From NCBI RefSeq assembly GCF_000612625.1, contig NZ_CCAS010000019.1, positions 1 to 64,000 on the forward strand: a stretch of DNA of 64,000 bases, written 5' to 3'. The notes under the pieces were generated by a model. That model saw nothing but the letters and a program-made list of their open reading frames with translations, was not told where the DNA came from and did not search any database. Every line of letters starts with the position of its first letter. Position 1 is the first letter of the stretch. A program made the translations under genes and the position numbers. Below, piece by piece: positions 55,477-63,277 of the stretch. The DNA comes from Neobacillus jeddahensis. GTDB taxonomy: Bacteria > Bacillota > Bacilli > Bacillales > Cytobacillaceae.

Positions 55477-56330
55477 TTATTTAACCTTTTTATATAATTT
55501 CTGACTCTTACTAATGGCATCGTAACAGTCTGCCAGTCCTGTATACATGATCGTTTCCTTATCTCCGAGTCCCAATATCCCAATATCCCAAACATCCCCA
55601 AACTTTCATAAAAGAGATTGTGTACCTGCTCTTGTAAAGACTTATTAAAATAGATCAATACGTTCCGGCATAAGATCACATGGAATTCATTAAACGAACG
55701 ATCCATTACTAAATTATGCTGGGCAAAGACAACATTTTTCGTTAAATAAGGATCAAATTTAACTCCGTTAGTCGTCACACTATAATAATCCGAAAATGCC
55801 TTTTTCCCACCAGCCTGAATATAATTATTAGTATATTTCCGCATATGTTCTAATGGAAATATCCCTAATTTTTTTGCAATCTTTAACACATCTGAATTGA
55901 TATCAGTAGCATAAATTTTTGTTTTCTCATACAATCCTTCCTCATGCAGCAGCATAGCCATTGAATAGACTTCTTCTCCTGTTGAACAGCCGGCATGCCA
56001 TATTCTAATTGAGGGGTAGGTCCGTAATAATGGAACAACCTTCTCCCTAAAGCTAAGGAAGAATAATGGATCACGAAACATTTCCGTGACATTAATGGAA
56101 AAGTCGGCTATTAACCGTTGTAAACAATCTTGATCGTGCAGCACCTTTTCGAGGAGCCCTGTAATACTCGTTAGCTTTTCGGCATGTATTCTATGCCAAA
56201 TTCTCCGCTTAATTGAATTATAGGCATAGTTGCGATAGTCATAACCACACCAGGAATACAGTCCTTGTAACAGCAATTCGATTTCGAGCTTCTCTAAGTT
56301 TTCAGGAGTTCTCTTTTGATCCTTTTCCAT
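55477..56330 (-). pseudogene. cheR: CheR-type methyltransferase broken by an 8-bp duplication
   Basis: SAM-dependent protein-glutamate methyltransferase family. Intact up to about residue 250: INVTEMFRDP is the CheR helix region, IWHAGCSTGEEVYSMAM the SAM-binding motif I, and ILCRNVLIYFNKSLQ the motif-IV region. After GMFGIL the frame continues as a nonsense tail to 55443. Removing one copy of CCCAATAT (55571-55586) restores LGLGDKETIMYTGL and SKSQKLYKK, the usual CheR ending, with a stop at 55477-55479 and 281 residues. No chemoreceptor or other che gene is adjacent. The catalytic domain may still fold. Confidence 0.85.
55571..55586. repeat. 8-bp tandem duplication in cheR
   Basis: CCCAATAT occurs twice in direct succession (55571-55578 and 55579-55586), followed by CCCAAACAT. 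The duplication shifts the cheR reading frame by two bases. It is consistent with slipped-strand mispairing. Confidence 0.9.
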
Positions 56331-56371
56331 ACTTTCCCTCGATGTTAAAGTTTTTTGTATGACGGCTTAGT

Positions 56372-57286
56372 TTATTTCTTATATAACCAAACCTTTATCA
56401 ACGAAATAAGCTGATCTGTGTCAAACGGTTTTACAATATAATCCGAGGCCCCTGCCTCCATACACCTCTGGCGATCCTCTTTCATCGCTTTCGCCGTTAA
56501 GGCAATGATTGGCAGGTTCGTCAATTCGCGGCTGATAGGCTAGGGTTAGCTCTTCCCGTTCAATGGCTTTACGGAGATCATTTTGCATAATAAATGTTCG
56601 ATAGGATTGGATATTCATACCAGAGTGGAACACCTTATATTGATTTTTCCCTTGTTCCTTTGCTCGATACAGGGCAGCATCAGCGTTTCTCATTAATACA
56701 AGCGCTTCCTCACCATCAAACGGAAAAATACTTATCCCAATACATGTTGTGATAAATAATTCGTAATTATCAATAAAAAACGGTGCTTTGAAAGCGCGGA
56801 TGATTCCTTCAGCAATCTCTAATGCTTTTTCTCTATCGGTCTCCGGTAAATAACTTCCTTCAAGTTTTCATTACCAAATACACTATTCACATTATGTATA
56901 TTTGCTAAAATAGACCTGATATAGCCATGAGATTCTTCTCCTGAGAATAATAGGGTAATATTTTTCCCGATAATAGACGTTTCATCATAGTCAAACATTT
57001 TCTCAACGGCTGGATTTACTTTTAAAATAAATCCTTTATCATCCATAACAATCATTGAATCGATGGATGTTTCACTGATCACATTGGCTAACTCCTCTGA
57101 GACACGCAAATCTGCCGTCGTTTTGCTAAGCTCTAAATAGGCATTTTCTAATTCACTTGTCTTTTCGGTTACGCTTTTAGCTTGTTGGATAAGCTGTTGA
57201 TTCAATTTATAAATATTTACAAAACCTTCTACCTTTGCTTTTAGGATGATGGGATCAAAAGGCAAATTAGACACGGTACTTTGTGG
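56372..57286 (-). pseudogene. fragments of a receiver-PAS-GGDEF-EAL type signalling protein
   Basis: Three pieces in different frames, read on the minus strand. 57286-56865: receiver C-terminal end (LPFDPIILKAKVEGFVNIY), a coiled linker and a PAS domain (EETSI-DSMIVMDDKGFILKVNPA region). About 56865-56522: the C-terminal half of a GGDEF domain (ETDREKALEIAEGI, ISIFPFDGEEA, LMRNADAALYRAKEQGKN) running into an EAL start ([10 protein letters not shown]). About 56521-56372: the second half of another receiver ([25 protein letters not shown]) with its own stop. The GGDEF active-site loop and most of EAL are absent. Junctions near 56865 and 56522 change frame, so internal deletions are inferred. 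Confidence 0.8.
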
Positions 57287-57321
57287 AACATTCACTTATT
57301 CTTTATTTAAATTTTCTACAA

Positions 57322-57362
57322 AAAAAAGCGACTGGTTTTTAACTAACCAATCGCTTTTTTTA
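57322..57362. terminator. bidirectional terminator after the small membrane protein locus
   Basis: AGCGACTGGTT (57327-57337) pairs with AACCAATCGCT (57345-57355), one mismatch, flanked by A and T tracts on both sides. The 63-codon frame at 57296-57487 runs straight through it and is probably not translated fully. Confidence 0.85.
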
Positions 57363-57495
57363 TAATTTTGGCAGTGTAAACTAACTTTCACGACCAGTGG
57401 ATAGTGGCTATCCTTTTCATTATGGATCACCTGTGAGTCAGCATTAAACGTGGCATTCATACGCACAATTAAGTTTGTCCTCGCCATTCTTCATA

Positions 57496-57840
57496 TTATT
57501 TATTTAATTCATTCCATTGTTTTTCAAAATTAGTAAACGGATCGGATTCTTCCTTAGCGATTTTATATTTGTTCCTATTCCATTTTTTATAGACGAGGTA
57601 GAGAACATAGGCTGCTCCAACACCAATGATCGCAGGAATATTGTGAATAGCACCCATGATCACGATGAATCCGATAATTCCAAGTCCAATTTTCCAACCT
57701 GTTGATTCTGTTTTTAAAAACTGCTTGTAGATAAAATATAGAAGTGCAAGACTAACCATTAGCCCCACAATCGGACCGATTGTCGACAGTAAAATGATGG
57801 CTGCGATTCCTCCTGCTACTAATAAACCAAATTTTTTCAT
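57496..57840 (-). CDS. small membrane protein, lmo0954-like
   Basis: A 114-residue protein with three to four transmembrane helices (about 5-38 and 50-88) and a short basic-then-acidic tail ending DPFTNFEKQWNELNK. Both the helix pattern and that tail resemble the Listeria Lmo0954-type membrane proteins found near envelope-stress genes. AAGGAGGAAAACAAA precedes the ATG. No pspA/liaH gene is adjacent here. Function unknown. Confidence 0.78.
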   Translation of the reverse strand: MKKFGLLVAGGIAAIILLSTIGPIVGLMVSLALLYFIYKQFLKTESTGWKIGLGIIGFIVIMGAIHNIPAIIGVGAAYVLYLVYKKWNRNKYKIAKEESDPFTNFEKQWNELNK

Positions 57841-58217
57841 TTTGTTTTCCTCCTTCTTGATCTTGATATCATCATACCTTTTTTATTTCTATTTTATAAT
57901 TGCGCCAGCGCTTGATTTTTATATCAGTCTAGAGACCTAGGAGAGGCGGTTCACATATGTGGAAGTAAACACTCAGCATTCCGATGAGGAGGGTTATTTT
58001 TTACTGTAATGGAATCCTCCACCTAATTATTATCTGAATTATCCTTTAGTCAGAAATAATTTACTATTTCAAAAAAACTTTCTTTTCCTATTTATCTTCC
58101 CGTAAATCCAGTTATATCAAGGTTAATACTATTTATATATTGGTTTTACCAAAAAAAGTTTTTGACAATTCAAAACATCAGAAAGTATTATAAAATAATA
58201 TAAGGGAGGTTATAAAC
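57841..58217. other. 377-bp leader/intergenic region before the POT transporter
   Basis: Divergent promoter region. Apart from the sigma-A promoter at 58162-58191, it holds a 10-bp palindrome CACATATGTG near 57952 and a GGAGG/CCTCC long-loop pairing (about 57987-58020). No gene or known riboswitch was recognised. Confidence 0.5.
58162..58191 (+). promoter_or_regulatory. sigma-A promoter of the POT transporter gene
   Basis: TTGACA at 58162-58167, an 18-bp spacer, then TATTAT at 58186-58191. The leader would be only about 20 nt and includes AAGGGAGG. Confidence 0.72.
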
Positions 58218-59702
58218 ATGTCAAACACAAATAGACAGAAAATTGTGGATAGTGTTCCTCAGACTGGATTCTTCGGACATCCTAAAGGATTATCCACACT
58301 TTTCTTCACTGAATTCTGGGAGCGTTTCTCTTATTATGGAATGAGAGCCATCCTCGTTTTCTATATGTATTATGAAGTTTCAAAGGGCGGACTGGGAATT
58401 GATAAAAATCTCGCGCTTTCTATCATGTCCATTTACGGATCACTTGTTTATATGTCGGGGATTATTGGCGGCTGGCTAGCTGACCGGGTATTCGGTACAT
58501 CAAGGGCTGTGTTCTACGGTGGAATCTTAATTATGTTTGGACATATTGCACTTGCTATTCCTGGCAGTGTTTCAATGTTCTTTGTATCCATGGTATTGAT
58601 TGTTCTTGGAACAGGAATGCTTAAGCCGAACGTCTCTACTGTCGTAGGCGAATTGTACAGTGAAAAAGACGAACGTCGTGATGCAGGTTTCACGATTTAC
58701 TATATGGGTATTAATCTTGGAGCGTTCATCTCACCTTTAATCGTTGGATCTATCGACAACTTCCACATAGGTTTTAGTATTGCTGCTGTAGGTATGTTCT
58801 TAGGATTAGTCATGTTCAGTGTTACAAAGAAAAAAAATCTCGGCCTTGCAGGTACTATGATTGCCAATCCAATGGCACCAGCAGAAAAGAAAAAGGTCTT
58901 CACCATTATTGGAATTGGAGTCATTATTCTTGGTATTTTCCTAGCTGTAGCAATTCCATACGGACTTTTAACTTTTACTAGTTTTATTAATATTGTTACT
59001 TTTCTTGGTGTTTTAATTCCGACGATTTATTTCGTTGTTATGTATCGCAGTCCAAAAACAACTGCTGTTGAACGTTCAAGGATTATTGCGTATATTCCGA
59101 TATTTATAGGAGCTGTTATGTTCTGGGCCATCCAGGAGCAAGGCTCCACTATCCTTGCAAGCTATGCTGATACTCGTACACAATTACATTTTGCAGGTAT
59201 CGACATTAAGCCTGCTTGGTTCCAATCTTTAAATCCATTATTTATTATCATCTTTGCACCTATGTTTGCATGGATGTGGATTAAATTAGGCAATCGCCAG
59301 CCAACAATACCTCAAAAGTTCTCATTATCATTATTATTTGCTGGTCTGTCATTCCTAGTTATTCTGATCCCAGCCTATTTTGGTGGTACAGATTCATTGG
59401 TGAGTCCATTATGGCTTGTTCTTAGTTATTTAATTGTTGTATTTGGTGAGTTATGCATGTCACCGGTTGGATTGTCAGCGACAACTAAATTGGCTCCTGC
59501 TGCCTTCTCAGCGCAAACGATGAGCTTATGGTTCCTAGCAAGTGCTGCTGCACAAGCACTAAATGCACAAGTTGTTAAATTCTACACACCTGAAACCGAA
59601 ATGGCTTACTTTGGTGTTATCGGTGGAGCGTCTATCGTTCTAGGTATTATCCTTTTAATCCTAGCACCAAAGATTCAAGGCTTCATGAAGGGTATTAAAT
59701 AA
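58218..59702 (+). CDS. dtpT: proton-dependent peptide transporter, POT family (DtpT type)
   Basis: Imports di- and tripeptides with protons. The 494-residue protein has about 14 transmembrane helices. The N-terminal ERFSYYGMRAILVFYMY carries the ExxERFxYY proton-coupling motif (here FWERFSYYG), GGWLADRVFGTSRAVFYGG is the first PTR2 signature and FTIYYMGINLGAFISPL the second. GGGAGG precedes the ATG. It is monocistronic between its own promoter and a strong terminator. It complements the dpp ABC importer 5 kb away. Confidence 0.95.
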   Translation: MSNTNRQKIVDSVPQTGFFGHPKGLSTLFFTEFWERFSYYGMRAILVFYMYYEVSKGGLGIDKNLALSIMSIYGSLVYMSGIIGGWLADRVFGTSRAVFYGGILIMFGHIALAIPGSVSMFFVSMVLIVLGTGMLKPNVSTVVGELYSEKDERRDAGFTIYYMGINLGAFISPLIVGSIDNFHIGFSIAAVGMFLGLVMFSVTKKKNLGLAGTMIANPMAPAEKKKVFTIIGIGVIILGIFLAVAIPYGLLTFTSFINIVTFLGVLIPTIYFVVMYRSPKTTAVERSRIIAYIPIFIGAVMFWAIQEQGSTILASYADTRTQLHFAGIDIKPAWFQSLNPLFIIIFAPMFAWMWIKLGNRQPTIPQKFSLSLLFAGLSFLVILIPAYFGGTDSLVSPLWLVLSYLIVVFGELCMSPVGLSATTKLAPAAFSAQTMSLWFLASAAAQALNAQVVKFYTPETEMAYFGVIGGASIVLGIILLILAPKIQGFMKGIK

Positions 59703-59703
59703 T

Positions 59704-59722
59704 AAGAAAAGCGGAAGACGCC
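59704..59722 (+). repeat. left-end fragment of the intergenic repeat element
   Basis: AAGAAAAGCGGAAGACGCC matches the left end of the element at 25635 (AAGAAGAGCGCAAGGCGCC) at 16 of 19 positions. The rest of the element is absent. Confidence 0.45.
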
Positions 59723-59752
59723 CGTCTAACCTATTCTTATCTTTTAAAATGA

Positions 59753-59804
59753 AGATGCCAGGTCTTTTCAGTTTTTCATCTGAAAAAGACCTGGCATCTT
59801 TTTA
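59753..59804. terminator. terminator between the POT gene and a convergent small gene
   Basis: AGATGCCAGGTCTTTTCAG pairs with the complementary arm CTGAAAAAGACCTGGCATCT around a short loop, followed by TTTTTA. It spans to the stop codon of the convergent small gene. Confidence 0.92.
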
Positions 59805-60032
59805 TTTTCCTCCACGATCATTCAGTTCATCTATCAGCTGCTTGGTACGTTTTGCATTTCCTTCGGCAAAGTTCTCGAGCCGTTCCTTTAGTTCATCATC
59901 ATCGTGAATCCGCTCTGCCGTGATTAAATACGTCCTCATTAAGTCCTCTTCTATTTCTATTGAATTTTCAAGAATCCCAGTAAGGGCTTCCTTCTCATGC
60001 TTCTGCTTTTCATGAAACATATTTGCATCCAT
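59802..60032 (-). CDS. small helical protein of unknown function
   Basis: A 76-residue, highly charged protein predicted to be all helix. EIEEDLMRTYLITAERIHDDDELKERLENFAEGN has a spacing of acidic residues and Tyr reminiscent of ferritin-like or rubrerythrin helices, but the chain is too short for a complete four-helix di-iron site unless it dimerises. GGAGGAATTTTCCCA precedes the ATG. I do not recognise the family. It lies downstream of the kinase pair, in the same orientation. Confidence 0.72.
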   Translation of the reverse strand: MDANMFHEKQKHEKEALTGILENSIEIEEDLMRTYLITAERIHDDDELKERLENFAEGNAKRTKQLIDELNDRGGK

Positions 60033-60146
60033 TGGGAAAATTCCTCCTTTTTACCATATATCGTGCGCAAAGCGGACCGAGTATATCCCCACTTCTTTAA
60101 TGGATAAAATATGACAAGAAGAGCCTTGCTATGTGCCAAATGTTTG

Positions 60147-61397
60147 TTATCCTTTTTCAACACTAGGAAATTGAATAATAAAACTGGTTCCCTTCCCTGG
60201 GACGCTTTCTACGTTTATCCTACCTCTCATCGCTTGAATCAATTGAAATGTGATCGTTAGACCAACACCTGTACCCTTTTCTTTTGTAGTATAAAAAAGA
60301 GTTCCTAATTTTTTCAGTTGGTTCTTCGTCATTCCCTTACCACTATCGATGATCTCGATCGAAATAGTCCCATTTTTCTCATATGTATGCACAGAAAGAG
60401 TTCCGCCCATGGTCATTGCTTCAATGCCATTCTTCATGATATTAACCAATACCTGCTTAATTTCACTTTTGTTTCCTTTCATATATAGGGAATCTTGTAT
60501 AGTTGTTTGAATAGCTATGTTCTGTATATTCGAGTATGAGGTCATCAACTCAACGGTTTTATTCACTTCATCCGATAGATTGATGATAGAAAGTTCTTCC
60601 GTATTCGGTTTTGCTAAGGATAAATAATCATTTATGATGACCTGAGCATGGTCTAACTCACTTAAGGCAATGTTAATATAATTTTTCTGAGCAGTTCGCA
60701 AATTTTCATCATCAGAGATTAATTGAAGAAAGCCACGGACGGAAGTCAAGGGATTCCTTACCTCGTGGGCAACAGATGCAGCTAGCTGACTAATCACATT
60801 TAATTTTTCATCTTTTTGTAATTGCTCACGAATCTTCATCTGTTGATTGACATTTTCGATGACAAGCACGACCATCATCAAGCAAATCCATGTTATAGCG
60901 TAAAAAACAACCATAAAACTGATTTGTCCTATTTGATTTGTTTGGAGCAGTGTAAGCAAAACAATTAAGGTGTTAGCCCAAAATACGATACTAACAAAAA
61001 TCAGTTTGCCGGTTTTAGAGTATGCGTGGATCTGTTTACCCATAAAAATAAGAACTGCGCAAGTAACTGAATAATTCACTAACACGACATAGAATCCGGC
61101 ACCCCCAATCATGTACCGATAAATTAATAAGAAAAACCCCGTGATTAAGCCAGGGACCGTTCCACCATAAACAAACGATATGATAAAAGGAATAATCCTA
61201 AAATCATAAACATAGCCCTCAGAAAATTTAATTGGGAAAGACATCGCAAGAACTAGGATGATTAACTGGATAATCATAAGTATCGAAAAAGGCTTTTTCA
61301 GGTTACTGTTTTTTTCATGGAAAAATAAATGATAAACTAATATGGGAAGGAGAACAATTAATACTTGATATAAGATGACTTGAACATCAATTGCCAA
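60147..61397 (-). CDS. membrane sensor histidine kinase, KinB-like
   Basis: A 416-residue sensor. Six or so transmembrane helices form a 5TM-LYT-like region (about 1-190, IPFIISFVYGGTVPGLITG). Then HisKA with the phospho-acceptor in SVAHEVRNPLTSVRGFLQL, and HATPase_c with N box NIMKNGIEAM, IIDSGKGM, and GTGVGLTI. This is the architecture of B. subtilis KinB, a sporulation kinase that feeds Spo0F; that role is inference. The frame opens at 61412 (TTG), but GGGAGGAG lies inside it and favours the TTG at 61397. It follows the kinase-STAS gene by about 60 bp. Confidence 0.9.
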   Translation of the reverse strand: MAIDVQVILYQVLIVLLPILVYHLFFHEKNSNLKKPFSILMIIQLIILVLAMSFPIKFSEGYVYDFRIIPFIISFVYGGTVPGLITGFFLLIYRYMIGGAGFYVVLVNYSVTCAVLIFMGKQIHAYSKTGKLIFVSIVFWANTLIVLLTLLQTNQIGQISFMVVFYAITWICLMMVVLVIENVNQQMKIREQLQKDEKLNVISQLAASVAHEVRNPLTSVRGFLQLISDDENLRTAQKNYINIALSELDHAQVIINDYLSLAKPNTEELSIINLSDEVNKTVELMTSYSNIQNIAIQTTIQDSLYMKGNKSEIKQVLVNIMKNGIEAMTMGGTLSVHTYEKNGTISIEIIDSGKGMTKNQLKKLGTLFYTTKEKGTGVGLTITFQLIQAMRGRINVESVPGKGTSFIIQFPSVEKG

Positions 61398-61460
61398 AAA
61401 AACTCCTCCCAACTATAAAAGAAATTCATAAAACCATGTAAAGCATACTCAGTGTACTCT

Positions 61461-63029
61461 CTAAGGTTGATGATGATAAATGACATCATTCAAGGCCTGT
61501 TGTAAGGTTCCTTTGAATTCTGCTAGCGGGGTAAAGCCTGTTTCGTTGTTGATCAAACGTTTTACAATGTCAGCACGTAATCCGGTAAGGATTATTTTAC
61601 ACCCCATCATCGTTATACCTTCAATTATTTTCACCAATTTATTCGTAGACTCTATTTCCATTGGTGCCACACCGGAAAGATCTATAATTAACGATTGGAT
61701 ATGATGATGCTCGATTTCAGTCAATACTTTGTCTTGAATGGTGGAGAGCCTTTGTGGGTCAATCGTACCAATTAAAGGTAATATACATATTTCCTTGTTT
61801 ATTGGAATAATAGGAACTGGAAGATTTTCAACTAGCTTTCGTTGGATGTCTAATAATTCATCCTTATATTTAGAATAGCTGATAAAGAAGTACGTAAGAA
61901 ATTGATCAATACTTTCGTTTATCTGCTTTTCTAAAGTAAAGAATGCCGATCGTTCGGCCTCAGTGTTACTCAGTGCATCAAAGTTGTATAAAAAGTCCCA
62001 TAGCGTTCTTCTAATAGCCTGAATCCATTCAAGTTTAAAAGCAAGTGTCAATGAATACTTTGCCCAAGCAATCCCTTCTTGTTTGGCAAAGGAGATTAAC
62101 TCGTGTTCCCTCTCCTCAACAACATATAAAACCAGCTTATGGGCATTCGCTAATAAATTGATATTTCCGATCTTATGTATTTCGTCAATCTTGTCTTTTA
62201 CATTTATGGCTTCATTTAACAATCTTTCATCAAAGATTTTCTGATTCTCAAAAAAGAAATCTTTAATAGATGCCTTTTCAACATAATGTAAATTCAATGT
62301 TCTCCCCCCTTTTTGACTCATCACTTTTTTGTGTGGAATTCGAATCGTAAATTTAGTCCCCTGATTTTCTTTACTATCAACCATCACTTTTCCATCATGC
62401 TGATAAATAACAGAAAATACTTGGGTTAAACCCATACCAGTCCCTTGATCCTTTGTTGTAAAAAATGGAGTCCCAAGTAAGGGGATTTTATCTTTAGATA
62501 TACCAACTCCCGTATCCTGAATCGTAACGATCACATCATCCTTTAATAAATCATGCCTAATGGTTAAGGTCCCATTCCCTTCAATCGACTCGATTGCATT
62601 TTTGATAAGATTGAAGAAAGCCTTTTTAAATTGGTTTTTCCTACCGACAATCGGTATATTGGTATGATTAAATTCTGTATGTATCGTAATATTGTATAAT
62701 TTATCCTGAAATAGATTCAAGATAGATTCCAATTCGACGGCCAAATAGATGGTCTGATACGCTTCATCCTCCAAATCTGGCTTTGAGACTTGGAGCAGGT
62801 TATTTAATGTGGTTAAGGCATTGTCTAATTCTGATTGGGCAATTTCAATATATTCATTTCTTCCATCCTGCTCAAGCAATTGTAAAAATCCCTTAACGGC
62901 AGTCAAGGGGTTTTTTACCTCATGGGCGATTCCCGCTGCAATTTGTCCTACGGATGCTAACTGACTTAAGTGTGTGTCATTTCCTGGTTCCACATATCCT
63001 TTCCCCTCTTGTTTCAATTCAGCTCTCAT
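61461..63029 (-). CDS. soluble histidine kinase fused to an RsbR-like STAS domain
   Basis: A 522-residue cytosolic protein without membrane segments. HisKA: GIAHEVKNPLTAVKGFLQLL (His about 36). HATPase_c: NLIKNAIESI, IQDTGVGIS, GTGMGLTQVF, to about residue 235. A helical middle region (about 255-390) resembles the RsbR/RsbRD non-haem sensor half. The C-terminal STAS domain (about 405-515) has ICILPLIGTIDPQRLSTIQD, IIDLSGVAP and KIILTGLRADIV. By alignment from memory, the two Thr residues phosphorylated by RsbT in RsbR (after GVPVVD and in PEIAQT) are Ile and Arg here. The start is uncertain: ATG 63029 abuts GAAAGG; TTG 63017 or GTG 62993 are alternatives. Confidence 0.82.
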   Translation of the reverse strand: MRAELKQEGKGYVEPGNDTHLSQLASVGQIAAGIAHEVKNPLTAVKGFLQLLEQDGRNEYIEIAQSELDNALTTLNNLLQVSKPDLEDEAYQTIYLAVELESILNLFQDKLYNITIHTEFNHTNIPIVGRKNQFKKAFFNLIKNAIESIEGNGTLTIRHDLLKDDVIVTIQDTGVGISKDKIPLLGTPFFTTKDQGTGMGLTQVFSVIYQHDGKVMVDSKENQGTKFTIRIPHKKVMSQKGGRTLNLHYVEKASIKDFFFENQKIFDERLLNEAINVKDKIDEIHKIGNINLLANAHKLVLYVVEEREHELISFAKQEGIAWAKYSLTLAFKLEWIQAIRRTLWDFLYNFDALSNTEAERSAFFTLEKQINESIDQFLTYFFISYSKYKDELLDIQRKLVENLPVPIIPINKEICILPLIGTIDPQRLSTIQDKVLTEIEHHHIQSLIIDLSGVAPMEIESTNKLVKIIEGITMMGCKIILTGLRADIVKRLINNETGFTPLAEFKGTLQQALNDVIYHHQP

Positions 63030-63167
63030 CCTTTCTATCCTATATCTATTATTATCTTTTATTTTTAATAATTGCGATAATTGTAGTCACAATGAATATT
63101 TTACCAAAAAAATAATCAATGGTACATTTTTATAGATAAATCTAGTAATATTTCACATGAGTTGAAG

Positions 63168-63197
63168 GCAGCAAATGTGATGATTGCTGCTCTTTTT
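63168..63197 (+). terminator. plus-strand terminator upstream of degV
   Basis: GCAGCAA and TTGCTGC form a 7-bp stem with a 9-nt loop, then TCTTTTT on the plus strand. No plus-strand gene lies upstream within 3 kb. TCACAT (63152-63157) and ATGTGA (63175-63180) could form a competing stem. It may be an attenuator in the degV leader. The rest of 63030-63277 holds no gene. Confidence 0.5.
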
Positions 63198-63277
63198 ATT
63201 CGAATCTACAGCAAGCGATTATAAGATAGAACTGATATACTTATGAATACATTCTAAAACTAGAGGTGGAAAGGGAA

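Noticed and set aside
57296-57487. 63-codon minus-strand frame (MARTNLIVRMNATF...) after the small membrane protein
   Set aside because: It runs through a strong terminator hairpin, has a poor Shine-Dalgarno and no recognised family. A short real peptide cannot be excluded.
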